From JADFQT01 sp965216025 (GTDB lineage Bacteria > Chloroflexota > Dehalococcoidia > Lucifugimonadales > UBA3495): a stretch of 64,000 bases of DNA. The notes beneath the pieces were generated by a model. The model ran no database searches. It saw only the letters and a program-made list of their open reading frames with translations, and was not told the DNA's origin. The translations under genes were made by a program, and so were the position numbers. The stretch's first letter is position 1. The number at the start of each line of letters is the position of its first letter. This document shows, piece by piece, positions 15,678-25,015 of the stretch. Location of the stretch: contig CBDCEX010000011.1 in assembly GCA_965216025.1 (NCBI GenBank), positions 1 through 64,000 on the forward strand, in the 5' to 3' direction.

Positions 15678-16970
15678 TGGATATGAACAGGGTCTTTTCA
15701 TTCTCCTGCCTGGTAGGTAAAGCCCATCATGTCGAAAGCTTCGCTGAGATGGGCATTGTGGCGGCGTAGGGCAGCGGCTACGTTGGAATGCCCAGCCCGA
15801 CGTACCAAGCTGATGACCAGGTTCCGCAGGCCCGCCAGAACCTGTGGGGCGGCCCCAGTGCGCACCTGAGAGCGGTCCTCGTCGAAGGTCACATCCCGTA
15901 CCCAGTGGAGGCGGTTCTCGATGCCCCAGTGCCCACGGGAAAGGCTCAACAATCGCCTGGCATCGGCATCAGTGGCTGGGAGACTGCTAATTGCATAGCT
16001 CACAGCCACCTGTTTCTTGCCCTTCACGACCCGCTGGCGCTCTAGCCGACACACCTGTTGCAGATGCGGCCACGCTTCCCCGACCGTCCCAGCGCTGCCC
16101 ACGTAGCCATTTAGCTCTGGGTCGGCCAAGGCCCACAACTCTCGCCGCTCCAGCCGCCCATGACGCCGCTTTACTGGAGCATCGGCCCAGACCGTCAGCT
16201 TGGCCCCGTGTGCTCGCCACTCCGCTGCCAGCCAGGGAGGTACGGTTGGGCCACCAGCCCTCTCAGTTCCTAGCAGGGGAAAAAGCCACCTCCAGGTCTC
16301 GGCGCAAGGTGGGCTGATTCTCTTTAACTGGCAGCAGATACTCTCCGCCGCCTGCCACAATCTGCTCACAGACTTTCCGTTGGGTCAGTAAGGCATCAGC
16401 CACTACTACCCGACCCTTCAGGGGTACCTGGCCCAATACTTCTTTGACCGCCGCCAATTCTTCCCCTTTGCCCGGCGCAGCTACCTGCGCCAGCACTGCC
16501 CCAGCGCGGCTAGCGTAGGCCGACACCAGATGGACCCCGGGTATCTCTTGGCCGTGGACCCCTCGCAAGGTTTTCCCGTCCAGGGACAGGGGGTCATCCG
16601 CCTCTACCCCGCTATTTGCCAGCCAGTTGCCGACTTCTGCCTCAAAGGCCGCCACGTCCAGGCCCTTGAACACCCGGTGGAGGGTGGCCACGCAGGGTGT
16701 CTTCTCCTGGCTGAACCCCAAAAGCTGCGCCGTAGCACCCCCTTGGTCCCGCCCCCATTGAGCTATGGCGTATAAGCTGCGGGCGCCGCACAGCATGGCA
16801 CAGGTGGCCAAGGCCAGGATCGCCCCCAAAGAGTGGCGTCGCCCTTGGCTACTCCGGAAGTCAGGCACCAAATCCAGCGTTTCTCTCAAAGTCATCATCC
16901 TCCCCTCCCGCTTAAACTGGTAATAATTTTATACTATTTTGAGAAAATGAAAAGGCCCTGTGGATATGAA
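15678..16970 (-). mobile_element. ISAs1-like element with 10-bp target duplication
   Basis: The element (15688-16960, 1273 bp) has termini CAGGGTCTTTTCATT and, inward from the other end, CAGGGCCTTTTCATT. It is flanked by TGGATATGAA at 15678-15687 and 16961-16970. The 15-mer GGATATGAATACATT also occurs on both sides, so the target may have been internally repetitive. It carries one frameshifted transposase gene. Confidence 0.9.
15698..16898 (-). pseudogene. ISAs1-family transposase, frameshifted
   Basis: The first frame (16898-16263) encodes the N-terminal two-thirds: VPDFRSSQGRRHSLGAILAL, NSGVEADDPLSLDGKTLRG and VSAYASRAGAVLAQ, then VVADALLTQRKV. The second frame (to 15698) encodes the end: ISSLPATDADARRLLSLSRG, HWGIENRLHWVRDVTFDED and LRNLVISLVRRAG. 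ISAs1 transposases are normally one frame of ~370 residues. Here the frame changes at a T5C4 run near 16280. A slippage product cannot be excluded, but a mutation is more likely because the family does not use frameshifting. Confidence 0.8.
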
Positions 16971-17177
16971 TACATTATTAGCAGCGTTGAATCACAAAAA
17001 TGTATAATGGTTAGCCATTTAAATCACGGACAGGACACAGTACAGAAAGGCCCGGCGCCGGTTGCAAGCCTGCGTTGACAAGGGGTGAGGGCCCAGCTAC
17101 AGTTCGGCCCATACTACCCTTAACCAACCGGGGCTTAAACGACCAGAGTAGCACCGTCTAGCCCGCGGGAGCCAGCC

Positions 17178-18095
17178 ATGAAAATCGGAGTTAACCTGAT
17201 TAACTTTGGCCCAGGGGCCCACCCCCAGGCCTTAAAGAGTTGGGTGCAGCTTGCTGAAGCCCTGGGCTACCACCTGATAATGACCTCAGACCACATCGCC
17301 GTCACCCCCGATGTGCAGTCTCGGTATCCCGCTCCCTTCTACGAGCCGCTTTCCACCCTGGGTTGGCTGGCGGGAATAACCCAACGCATTCAAATCGGCA
17401 CCACGGTGATTATCCTTCCCTACCGTAGCGTCCTTGAGACCGCGCGAGCCTGCGCCTGCGTGGATCAGCTGAGCGGAGGACGCTTCATTCTGGGAGTCGG
17501 CATTGGCTGGGCCCAGCAGGAGTTCCAGGCTCTGGGAGTCCCCTACCACCAGCGCGGCGCCATGACCAACGAGTACCTGGAGGCGCTTCGGCTCCTTTGG
17601 AGTCAGGACGTGGCGACCTTTGAGGGCAAGTTCGTCTCCTTCAAAGAAGTAAATACGGCTCCCCGGCCGGTGCAATCACCGGCTCCGCCCATCTGGGTAG
17701 GGGGCCCCAGCGACGCCGCGCTGAGACGCGCCGTTTTATGGGGCGATGCCTGGCATCCCATCCGCATCCGTACCGACTGGCTGAGGGAAACCGGTATCCC
17801 CCGTTTGAAAGAAATCGCCGAACGGGAAGGCCGTCCCATGCCCGCTGTCTGCCCCAGGATCCGGCTGCGGCTGACTGAAACTCCCCGCCCCGACGATGAC
17901 CGGGTCGCCGGCGAGGGTAGCCTGGATCAAGTACATCGGGACCTGGCGGAGCTGGAAGAGATGGGCTGCTCCTATGTGGTGCTGGATAATTACTTTGACG
18001 ACCCGGAGGCCATGCGGCGTCATGAGGCGTCGTGGAGAATGCTGAGCGTGATGGCGGAGAGGGTCCTGGACTTGGAAAACCAAAGCCTTCGCTAG
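17178..18095 (+). CDS. LLM-class F420/FMN-dependent oxidoreductase
   Basis: This 305-residue enzyme belongs to the luciferase-like family, in the shorter 'TIGR03619-like' F420-dependent style. It has MKIGVNLINFGPGAHPQALK, then IQIGTTVIILPYRSVLETAR, LSGGRFILGVGIGWAQQEF and PIWVGGPSDAALRRAV. These mark the TIM-barrel strands that bind the flavin-like cofactor. The substrate is unknown. It is followed at 18170 by a GMC oxidoreductase on the same strand (gap 74 bases); the pair suggests an oxidative pathway on small organic molecules. It is only distantly related to the LLM protein at 9843. Confidence 0.88.
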   Translation: MKIGVNLINFGPGAHPQALKSWVQLAEALGYHLIMTSDHIAVTPDVQSRYPAPFYEPLSTLGWLAGITQRIQIGTTVIILPYRSVLETARACACVDQLSGGRFILGVGIGWAQQEFQALGVPYHQRGAMTNEYLEALRLLWSQDVATFEGKFVSFKEVNTAPRPVQSPAPPIWVGGPSDAALRRAVLWGDAWHPIRIRTDWLRETGIPRLKEIAEREGRPMPAVCPRIRLRLTETPRPDDDRVAGEGSLDQVHRDLAELEEMGCSYVVLDNYFDDPEAMRRHEASWRMLSVMAERVLDLENQSLR

Positions 18096-18169
18096 TGGAA
18101 TATGTCCAAATCCAACTGGATACCAGGAGCGGGGTCGCCCGGAGATTGAATCCGTAAAGGGAGATGGCG

Positions 18170-19702
18170 ATGAAGTATGACGTGATAATCGTAGGCGCCG
18201 GGTCCGCCGGCTGCGTGCTGGCGGCTCGGCTGTCGGAGGACCCCAACCGCTCGGTGCTGCTGCTGGAAGCGGGACCGGACTACCCCGACTTTGAGCACTA
18301 CCCGGACGACTTGAAGTACGGATACAACCAGACGGCCTCGGCCGTGGGTGCGCCCCACAACTGGTCCTTCGTCGGCACGGCCACACCCCAGCAGAATGAG
18401 CCCATGCCGGTGCCCCGGGGTCGGGTGGTCGGCGGCTCCAGCGCGGTCAATGGTCAGGTTCTGCTGCGAGGAGTTCCGGAGGACTACGACAACTGGGCAG
18501 CCTGGGGCAACGACGAGTGGTCCTTTGTCAAAACCCTCCCTTATTTCAGGAAGCTGGAGACGGACACCGACATCAAAGACGACTTCCACGGCTTCGACGG
18601 ACCCATCCCGGTACGCCGTCATAAGCAAGAAACCTGGCTCCCGGCGCAAGTTGCCTTTCACCAGGCTTGCCGGGACCAGGGTTACCCGGAAGACCCAGAT
18701 ATGAACCACCCGGATTCCGGGGGCGTGGGACCCATTCCCATGAACAACCCGAATGGTGTCCGGATGAGCACGGCCCTAACCTACCTGAATCCGGTGCGGC
18801 ACCGGCTCAATCTCACGGTGCGTTCCGCAGTGACGGTTCGGCGGGTCATGTTTCAAGACAACCGAGCCACCGGCGTGGAGTTGGAGAGTGGCGGCGAGAC
18901 CTTTTTAGTTGAAGGCAGCGAATTAATTCTCTGCGGCGGAGCCATTGGGTCTCCCCAGCTGCTCCTGCTGTCCGGGGTGGGACCGGAGGACCACCTGAGG
19001 GAAATGGGTATCCCGGTGCAGCATGCACTGCCCGGCGTAGGTCGTAATTTGAGGGACCACCCCAACGTGCGAATTCCAGTGCGGGTCAAAGAGGACTTTC
19101 CTCTGGACCCAGAGGCGCCCCGCACCCAGTTGGCCCTCCGCTACACCGCCGCCGGCTCGAAGGATCGCAACGACATGCAGATTCTGCAATCCTCCTTCTC
19201 TTCCCCCATGGGCGGCGATCCCCTGGAGGGCGAGGGAATACGGTTCACCTGCATAGTTGAGCTGGCGGTGGGAGCCGGTGATTTGAAGTTGGCTTCAACC
19301 GACCCTCACGTGCAGCCAGACTTGAACTATGGCTACTTGGAGGATGCCTGGGACCGGGAACGGCTGCGGGAAGGGGTTCGCCTTTGTCTCAAACTTCTGG
19401 AAAATGAATCCTACCAGCGCTTCGAAGAGGAGTGCATCAGCCCTACCACTGAGGATCTGGTGTCCGACGAGGCGCTGGACCGGTGGCTCCTGCGGAACGT
19501 CACCACCACCCAGCATATCTGCGGCACCTGCAAGATGGGGCCCGACTCCGATCCGGCGGCCGTGGTGGACCAGTACTGCCACGTGCACGGGCTGGAGGGT
19601 CTGCGGGTAGTGGACGTTTCGGTGCTGCCCGACTGCATCCGCGCCAATACCAACGCCACCACCATCATGATTGCCGAACGGGTCGCCGACTGGATGAATT
19701 AG
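18170..19702 (+). CDS. GMC-family oxidoreductase (choline dehydrogenase-like)
   Basis: This 510-residue FAD enzyme oxidises alcohols. The dinucleotide fold VIIVGAGSAGCVLAARLSED is at residues 4-24. The GMC signature 1 is RGRVVGGSSAVNGQVLLRG (around residue 85) and signature 2 is ILCGGAIGSPQLLLLSGVG (around 250). The C-terminal half has the conserved HICGTCKMGPDSDPAAVVD and LRVVDVSVLPDCIRANTNAT, with the catalytic His region. The internal ATG at 18170 is chosen over 18164 because AAAGGGAG abuts the earlier ATG and is correctly spaced only for the later one. It is intact, of normal family length, and probably co-transcribed with the LLM gene upstream. Confidence 0.92.
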   Translation: MKYDVIIVGAGSAGCVLAARLSEDPNRSVLLLEAGPDYPDFEHYPDDLKYGYNQTASAVGAPHNWSFVGTATPQQNEPMPVPRGRVVGGSSAVNGQVLLRGVPEDYDNWAAWGNDEWSFVKTLPYFRKLETDTDIKDDFHGFDGPIPVRRHKQETWLPAQVAFHQACRDQGYPEDPDMNHPDSGGVGPIPMNNPNGVRMSTALTYLNPVRHRLNLTVRSAVTVRRVMFQDNRATGVELESGGETFLVEGSELILCGGAIGSPQLLLLSGVGPEDHLREMGIPVQHALPGVGRNLRDHPNVRIPVRVKEDFPLDPEAPRTQLALRYTAAGSKDRNDMQILQSSFSSPMGGDPLEGEGIRFTCIVELAVGAGDLKLASTDPHVQPDLNYGYLEDAWDRERLREGVRLCLKLLENESYQRFEEECISPTTEDLVSDEALDRWLLRNVTTTQHICGTCKMGPDSDPAAVVDQYCHVHGLEGLRVVDVSVLPDCIRANTNATTIMIAERVADWMN

Positions 19703-19756
19703 CTATTCGTCCAGTTAAAGCCTATGTGAGATCGCTTAAGACCGTGGCAATCGCCC

Positions 19757-19810
19757 TTCGACAGGCTCAGGGTGAACGGGTTCCTTTACGTTCGTGGTGA
19801 GCCTGTCGAA
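19757..19810. repeat. Inverted intergenic repeat, 'CTTCGACAGGCTCA' family
   Basis: Arms CTTCGACAGGCTCAGGGTGA and GGTGAGCCTGTCGAA face each other across a short loop. A related unit lies at 56691-56752. Such palindromes are dispersed between genes in many environmental genomes and may act as transcript-end hairpins. Confidence 0.75.
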
Positions 19811-19951
19811 CCATGAACGATGGTTTCCCACACAACCTCTCGGGTCCGAAACCAGCCAGTAGCTTGCCCGCAGATAGGGTGTTTGGTACACTGATCCCGC
19901 GACAGCCAACTACTAGCTAACCACCAGGCAGACTCGAATTTAGGAGGAGCT

Positions 19952-20578
19952 ATGATTTACGAACTCCGCACCTACACCCTCAAGCCGGGAGCGGTCCCTG
20001 AATTTGAAGAGCGGTTCGCCAAGAGGCAGCCCTTCCGCGAAAAGCACTCCAAACTGGGAGGCTTCTGGCACGTCGAGTTCGGTCCCTTGAATCAGGTAGT
20101 CCACATCTGGCCCTACGAGGACCTCCAGCACCGGCAGGATGTGCGGGAATCCATGGCGCAGGACCCGGACTTGCAGCGGCTGCGCGGCTCCGACCTGATT
20201 GTGCAGCAGGAATCGGAGATCTACAACCCGGCGCCCTTCATGCGCCCGATGGGCGGTGACCAGGCCCTGGGCAATGTCTACGAGATGCGCAGCTACACTT
20301 TCTTGCCGGGCGCCATACCGGGATTGATTGAGAGCTGGGGCAAGGCCATACCCCAGCGGGAAGAGTTCTCTCCCCTGGCGGCAGGCATGTCCACCGAGCT
20401 GGGAGGCTTGAACAAGTGGGTCCACATTTGGCCCTACGAGAACATGGTGGAGCGAGACCGCATCCGCGCCGCAACTCGCGAGGCTGGGGTCTGGCCTCCC
20501 GGCGGCAATTACCGCGAATCGATGGTCAAGCAGGAGAACAAAGTGCTGGTCCCCGCCGCCTTCTCGCCAATGCACTAG
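19952..20578 (+). CDS. NIPSNAP-family protein, two-domain
   Basis: This 208-residue protein consists of two NIPSNAP/ferredoxin-like repeats. Repeat 1 is MIYELRTYTLKPGAVPEFEE, followed by LGGFWHVEFGPLNQVVHIWP. Repeat 2 is VYEMRSYTFLPGAIPGLIES, followed by STELGGLNKWVHIWPYENM. The fold is a dimeric alpha/beta barrel; the role in bacteria is unclear. A GGAGG site precedes the ATG. The last codon and TAG stop read CAC TAG, and the TA of this stop is the insertion point of the IS630 tandem array starting at 20578. The first base of that element is G, so the stop codon is regenerated and the protein is unchanged. Confidence 0.88.
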   Translation: MIYELRTYTLKPGAVPEFEERFAKRQPFREKHSKLGGFWHVEFGPLNQVVHIWPYEDLQHRQDVRESMAQDPDLQRLRGSDLIVQQESEIYNPAPFMRPMGGDQALGNVYEMRSYTFLPGAIPGLIESWGKAIPQREEFSPLAAGMSTELGGLNKWVHIWPYENMVERDRIRAATREAGVWPPGGNYRESMVKQENKVLVPAAFSPMH

Positions 20579-20639
20579 TACAGGTGGGCTGAAAAGCCCG
20601 AGTAGTATAATGAGCGCGTTGAGGTTGGAGAGATGAAGT

Positions 20640-21122
20640 GTGGTGGTGAAGACGATGCGTGGACCGAAACCTCCCGTGGTGGAATTATCCCCGGAAGAGC
20701 AGCAAGGATTGGAAACCCTGGTGCGCCGATATAGCACCCCCCAGCAGTTGGCCCGGCGAGGCAGAATCATTCTGTCTGCCGCGGCTGGCCTGAACAACAG
20801 CCAAATAGCCCGCGAAGTGGGCCTGGATGTGGATACGGTACGGTTCTGGCGCAACCGCTGGCTGGGGCTACAGGCAGCCATTCTGGAAGACCTGAGTATA
20901 GAAGAAAGGTTGCGGGATGCGCCTCGTCCTGGGGCTCCCGCCCGGATCACCCCAGAGCAAGTTTGCCAGATCATGCCCCTGGCTTGTGAGGCCCCCAGCC
21001 AGTGCGGTCGTCCTATCAGCCAGTGGACCAGCCGGGAATTGGCTGATGAGATCATCGAAAAAGGCATCGTAGAACGGATTTCCCCCCGTCATGCGGCCAG
21101 GCTTCTAGAAAGGGGGACCTGA
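20640..21122 (+). CDS. IS630-II copy b orfA, helix-turn-helix half
   Basis: The 160-residue N-terminal part of the transposase contains a Tc1/IS630-type paired DNA-binding region: QLARRGRIILSAAAGLNNSQ, REVGLDVDTVRFWRNRWLGL and ISQWTSRELADEIIEKGIVE. It ends LLERGT at TGA. A run AAAGGGGG lies just before the stop. A -1 slip there continues in frame as LLERGDLKPHRIRYWLTPSG into orfB, which is the usual continuous IS630 sequence. I infer programmed frameshifting, because the run is the same in all four copies. Confidence 0.85.
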   Translation: MVVKTMRGPKPPVVELSPEEQQGLETLVRRYSTPQQLARRGRIILSAAAGLNNSQIAREVGLDVDTVRFWRNRWLGLQAAILEDLSIEERLRDAPRPGAPARITPEQVCQIMPLACEAPSQCGRPISQWTSRELADEIIEKGIVERISPRHAARLLERGT

Positions 21123-21145
21123 AACCCCACCGGATACGCTATTGG

Positions 21146-21865
21146 TTGACACCCTCCGGGGACGAGCACTATGACGCCAAAGTCACTGACATCTGCGATC
21201 TGTACCGAGAAGCTCCCGCCTTGGTCCAATCTGGGGAGCGAGTGATGAGCACTGATGAGTTGACCGGAGTACAGGCCCTGGAGCGCAAACATCCTGGGTT
21301 GCCCTTGGCGCCGGGGAAGGTGGAACGGCGGGAGTTTGAGTACATCCGGCATGGTACACGCTCCTTCATCATCAGTCGGGATGTGGTGACGGGTCAGATT
21401 GTTGAGCCCTATGGGGGGCCCAGACGTACCGAAGCGGACTTTCTGCAGCATGTGGAGGCAGTGATCGCTAGCGATAGGGCGGCCCAGCGGTGGCATTTTG
21501 TGGTGGACAACCTGGACACGCACCGTTCTGAATCTCTAGTGCGCTGGGTAGCCAGAGAGTCTGGGCTGGACCTGGAGTTGGGTAAGAAGGGCAAGTGGGG
21601 CACATTGGCGAACCGAGAGTCCCGGGCCGCATTTCTCAGCGATCCCAGCCACTGTATCGTGTTTCACTACACCCCCAAGCACACGTCATGGATGAACCAA
21701 GTGGAAATCTGGCTGAGCATTCTGGTGCGAAAACTGCTACAGCGAGGGTCATTCAGATCGGTGACCGATCTGAAACAGAAGGTGTGGGACTTCATCGACT
21801 ATTACAACCGGACCATGGCAAAGCCCTTCAAATGGACTTACCAAGGCAAGGTGCTGGTCGCATGA
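21146..21865 (+). CDS. IS630-II copy b orfB, DDE half
   Basis: The 239-residue catalytic half carries the DDE residues within VMSTDELTGVQALE, FVVDNLDTHRSES and TSWMNQVEIWLSIL, and ends YYNRTMAKPFKWTYQGKVLV. The first start-like codon is TTG at 21146, but homology extends upstream through KPHRIRYWL to the slippage site, so it is probably made only as a fusion with orfA of about 405 residues. Confidence 0.87.
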   Translation: MTPSGDEHYDAKVTDICDLYREAPALVQSGERVMSTDELTGVQALERKHPGLPLAPGKVERREFEYIRHGTRSFIISRDVVTGQIVEPYGGPRRTEADFLQHVEAVIASDRAAQRWHFVVDNLDTHRSESLVRWVARESGLDLELGKKGKWGTLANRESRAAFLSDPSHCIVFHYTPKHTSWMNQVEIWLSILVRKLLQRGSFRSVTDLKQKVWDFIDYYNRTMAKPFKWTYQGKVLVA

Positions 21866-21958
21866 ACTGCCGGGTTATTTACGCCCACCTGTACTAGTAC
21901 AGGTGGGCTGAAAAGCCCGAGTAGTATAATGAGCGCGTTGAGGTTGGAGAGATGAAGT

Positions 21959-22442
21959 GTGGTGGTGAAGGCGATGCGTGGACCGAAACCTCCCGTGGTG
22001 GAATTATCCCCGGAAGAGCAGCAAGGATTGGAAACCCTGGTGCGCCGATATAGCACCCCCCAGCAGTTGGCCCGGCGAGGCAGAATCATTCTTGTCTGCC
22101 GCGGCTGGCCTGAACAACAGCCAAATAGCCCGCGAAGTGGGCCTGGATGTGGATACGGTACGGTTCTGGCGCAACCGCTGGCTGGGGCTACAGGCAGCCA
22201 TTCTGGAAGACCTGAGTATAGAAGAAAGGTTGCGGGATGCGCCTCGTCCTGGGGCTCCCGCCCGGATCACCCCAGAGCAAGTTTGCCAGATCATGTCCCT
22301 GGCTTGTGAGGCCCCCAGCCAGTGCGGTCGTCCTATCAGCCAGTGGACCAGCCGGGAATTGGCTGATGAGATCATCGAAAAAGGCATCGTAGAACGGATT
22401 TCCCCCCGTCATGCGGCCAGGCTTCTAGAAAGGGGGACCTGA
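21959..22442 (+). pseudogene. IS630-II copy c orfA, frameshifted
   Basis: This is the same helix-turn-helix half as in copy b, broken by one inserted T after GRIIL. The correct frame resumes immediately (SAAAGLNNSQIAREVGLDVD) and runs to the G5 slippage site. No full product is possible unless the ribosome also slips there. Confidence 0.85.
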
Positions 22443-22465
22443 AACCCCACCGGATACGCTATTGG

Positions 22466-23185
22466 TTGACACCCTCCGGGGACGAGCACTATGACGCCAA
22501 AGTCACTGACATCTGCGATCTGTACCGAGAAGCTCCCGCCTTGGTCCAATCTGGGGAGCGAGTGATGAGCACTGATGAGTTGACCGGAGTACAGGCCCTG
22601 GAGCGCAAACATCCTGGGTTGCCCTTGGCGCCGGGGAAGGTGGAACGGCGGGAGTTTGAGTACATCCGGCATGGTACACGCTCCTTCATCATCAGTCGGG
22701 ATGTGGTGACGGGTCAGATTGTTGAGCCCTATGGGGGGCCCAGACGTACCGAAGCGGACTTTCTGCAGCATGTGGAGGCAGTGATCGCTAGCGATAGGGC
22801 GGCTCAGCGGTGGCATTTTGTGGTGGACAACCTGGACACGCACCGTTCTGAATCTCTAGTGCGCTGGGTAGCCAGAGAGTCTGGGCTGGACTTGGAGTTG
22901 GGTAAGAAGGGCAAGTGGGGCACATTGGCGAACCGAGAGTCCCGGGCCGCATTTCTCAGCGATCCCAGCCACTGTATCGTGTTTCACTACACCCCCAAGC
23001 ACACGTCATGGATGAACCAAGTGGAAATCTGGCTGAGCATTCTGGTGCGAAAACTGCTACAGCGAGGGTCATTCAGATCGGTCACCGATCTGAAACAGAA
23101 GGTGTGGGACTTCATCGACTATTACAACCGAACCATGGCAAAGCCCTTCAAATGGACTTACCAAGGCAAGGTGCTGGTCGCATGA
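22466..23185 (+). CDS. IS630-II copy c orfB, DDE half
   Basis: This 239-residue DDE half is essentially identical to that of copy b, with all three acidic motifs intact. Because its orfA is frameshifted, the element is probably non-autonomous unless transposase is supplied by copy b or d. Confidence 0.83.
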   Translation: MTPSGDEHYDAKVTDICDLYREAPALVQSGERVMSTDELTGVQALERKHPGLPLAPGKVERREFEYIRHGTRSFIISRDVVTGQIVEPYGGPRRTEADFLQHVEAVIASDRAAQRWHFVVDNLDTHRSESLVRWVARESGLDLELGKKGKWGTLANRESRAAFLSDPSHCIVFHYTPKHTSWMNQVEIWLSILVRKLLQRGSFRSVTDLKQKVWDFIDYYNRTMAKPFKWTYQGKVLVA

Positions 23186-23216
23186 ACTGCCGGGTTATTT
23201 ACGCCCACCTGTACTA

Positions 23217-24445
23217 AACCAAAGCTAAGGTGAAACCTACATAAAACGAACCCGAAGAGGAGTTGCGATATTCTGTAAAAGAAGTCGAGTGGCGGTGGTG
23301 GAAGGGATGACAGACATAGTGCAACTCCTGGAACGGTGGCGACTGGATGTAGGCGACTTACGGGAAAGGATGTATCGGGCGCCAACACCTCGGGAGCGAG
23401 AGCGATGGCATGGGCTATGGTTGTTGGCCCAAGGGTGGTCGGCCACTCAAGTGGCTGAGGCTTTGGAGAGAGAGCCTCATACCATCGGAAACTGGCTGGA
23501 CAACTTTCGCCAAGGCGGGGCCCAAGGTTTGGTCTTTGAGCAGACTGGGGGTTCCCCCCCGTCTTGAATCGAGGTCAACAGAACCAACTGAAGTCTGCGG
23601 TGCAAAATCCGCCTGGGGAGGCGGGGATTGAATTGTCCAACTGGAACTGGAAAGTAGTAAGGCAATTTCTCAAGCAGAGCTTTGACCTGGGGCTGAGTCG
23701 GAGCAGTTGCTTGAACTACCTCCATCGGTTGGGCTTCGTGCTGAAGCGACCCAAGAAACGCCTCCTGAAAGCCAAGGATGAAGAACGGAAAGCCTTCGTC
23801 CTCCAGTACAGCCAAATCCGAGAGGAGGCCCAAGAGAATGGAGCCAAGATCTTCTTCGTGGATGAAGCCCACTTTCGGGCCGATGCCGACCTGCGAGGCA
23901 AATGGGTACTCAAGGGAGAGGCAGCGCTGGTGGACTCCACCAGTCCCCGGTGGGGAGAGAAGGCCTGCTACTACTCGGGAGTTTGTCTGGAGACTGGGGA
24001 GGTGGAAGCCATGGAAATAGCTGGAAACAGCAATGCCGAGACCTCCACCGCCTTTTTACAGCAGCTAAGAGCAAACCATCCTGGACCTATGGTAGTAATC
24101 TGGGACAATGGACCAGCCCACCGAGGAGCAGCGATTCGCAGCTATTTGACCACTCCTGACTTGCAGCTGAGGCTGGTGGCCTTACCGGCCTACAGTCCAG
24201 ACTTCAACGCCGACGAAGCCGTCTGGGACTGGGCCAGAGAAGAGGTCACGGCCAACGAATGCCACGGAACAAAAGCCAAAGTCCAAGAGAAGATGAATCA
24301 ATTCTTCGGCGGGCTAATTCATCGTAAGGATGAAGTGAAACATCGCTGCCGAACCCGGTTACAGGCCCGAGCCGATGCTTTGATCTTTACACCTGCCGTG
24401 CCTTTGCCATCGCTGCAAAATGTAGTTCCCACCTTGGCTTTGGTT
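23217..24445 (+). mobile_element. IS630-I copy B (apparently intact)
   Basis: This 1229-bp element runs from AACCAAAGCTAAGG to GGCTTTGGTT. TA at 23215-23216 and 24446-24447 join it to IS630-II copies c and d. It is the third unit of the array and the only member of the IS630-I type in it. It belongs with copy C to a subgroup whose orfB begins NRGQQNQ. Confidence 0.94.
23289..23567 (+). CDS. IS630-I copy B orfA
   Basis: This 92-residue helix-turn-helix protein differs from copy A at few positions (ERWRLDVGDLRERM; EALEREPHTIGNWLDNFRQG). It ends at TGA after the C7 run, as in the other copies, and is expected to feed a -1 fusion with orfB. Confidence 0.85.
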   Translation: MAVVEGMTDIVQLLERWRLDVGDLRERMYRAPTPRERERWHGLWLLAQGWSATQVAEALEREPHTIGNWLDNFRQGGAQGLVFEQTGGSPPS

Positions 24446-24448
24446 TAG
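23564..24448 (+). CDS. IS630-I copy B orfB, DDE transposase
   Basis: The 294-residue DDE domain is intact (FFVDEAHFRAD; VVIWDNGPAHRG; NADEAVWDWAREE). Its TAG stop is made from the duplicated TA plus the first G of the adjoining IS630-II copy d. Confidence 0.87.
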   Translation: MNRGQQNQLKSAVQNPPGEAGIELSNWNWKVVRQFLKQSFDLGLSRSSCLNYLHRLGFVLKRPKKRLLKAKDEERKAFVLQYSQIREEAQENGAKIFFVDEAHFRADADLRGKWVLKGEAALVDSTSPRWGEKACYYSGVCLETGEVEAMEIAGNSNAETSTAFLQQLRANHPGPMVVIWDNGPAHRGAAIRSYLTTPDLQLRLVALPAYSPDFNADEAVWDWAREEVTANECHGTKAKVQEKMNQFFGGLIHRKDEVKHRCRTRLQARADALIFTPAVPLPSLQNVVPTLALV

Positions 24449-24509
24449 TACAGGTGGGCTGACAAGCATGAGTAGTATAATAAGCGCCTTGAGTCTGGAA
24501 AGATGAAGT

Positions 24510-24992
24510 GTGGTGGTGAGTGGAATGCGTGGACCCAAACCTCCTGTGGTGGAATTATCCTCAGAGGAACACCAAGGATTGGAAACCCTGGTGCGCCGAT
24601 ATAGCACCCCCCAGCAGTTGGCCCGGCGAGGCAGAATCATTCTGTCTGCCGCGGCTGGCCTGAACAACAGCCAGATTGCCCGCGAAGTGGGCCTGGATGT
24701 GGATACGGTACGGTTCTGGCGCAACCGCTGGCTGGGGCTACCGGCAGCCAGCTTGGAAGACCTGAGTCTAGAAGAAAGGTTGCGGGATGCGCCCCATCCC
24801 GGGGCTCCCGCCCGGATCACCCCAGAGCAAGTTTGCCAGATCATGTCCCTGGCTTGTGAGGCCCCAAGCCAGAGCGGTCTTCCAATCAGCCAGTGGACCA
24901 GCCGGGAATTGGCTGATGAGATCATCCAACAAGGCATCGTGGAACGGATTTTCCCCCGCCATGCGGCCAGACTGCTAGAAAGGGGGACCTGA
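24510..24992 (+). CDS. IS630-II copy d orfA
   Basis: The 160-residue helix-turn-helix half is intact, with substitutions relative to b (MVVSGMRGPKPPVVELSSEE; ISQWTSRELADEIIQQGIVE). It retains LLERGT before TGA and the AAAGGGGG run, showing that the slippage site is kept through divergence. Confidence 0.85.
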   Translation: MVVSGMRGPKPPVVELSSEEHQGLETLVRRYSTPQQLARRGRIILSAAAGLNNSQIAREVGLDVDTVRFWRNRWLGLPAASLEDLSLEERLRDAPHPGAPARITPEQVCQIMSLACEAPSQSGLPISQWTSRELADEIIQQGIVERIFPRHAARLLERGT

Positions 24993-25015
24993 AACCCCAC
25001 CGGATACGCTATTGG

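Larger units (their letters stand above)
20578..21894 (+). mobile_element. IS630-II copy b (apparently intact)
   Basis: This 1317-bp element begins GTACAGGTGGGC and ends GCCCACCTGTAC, with TA at 20576-20577 and 21895-21896. It has no indel relative to the other copies, so it is the best candidate for an active member. It is the first unit of the four-element array. A TATAAT-like box lies near 20604-20609 inside the left end, before orfA. Confidence 0.94.
21897..23214 (+). mobile_element. IS630-II copy c, one-base insertion
   Basis: This 1318-bp element is directly downstream of copy b, with only TA (21895-21896) between. It is nearly identical to b but has one extra T near 22092 (CATTCTTGTC in place of CATTCTGTC). 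TA at 23215-23216 separates it from IS630-I copy B. Confidence 0.94.
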
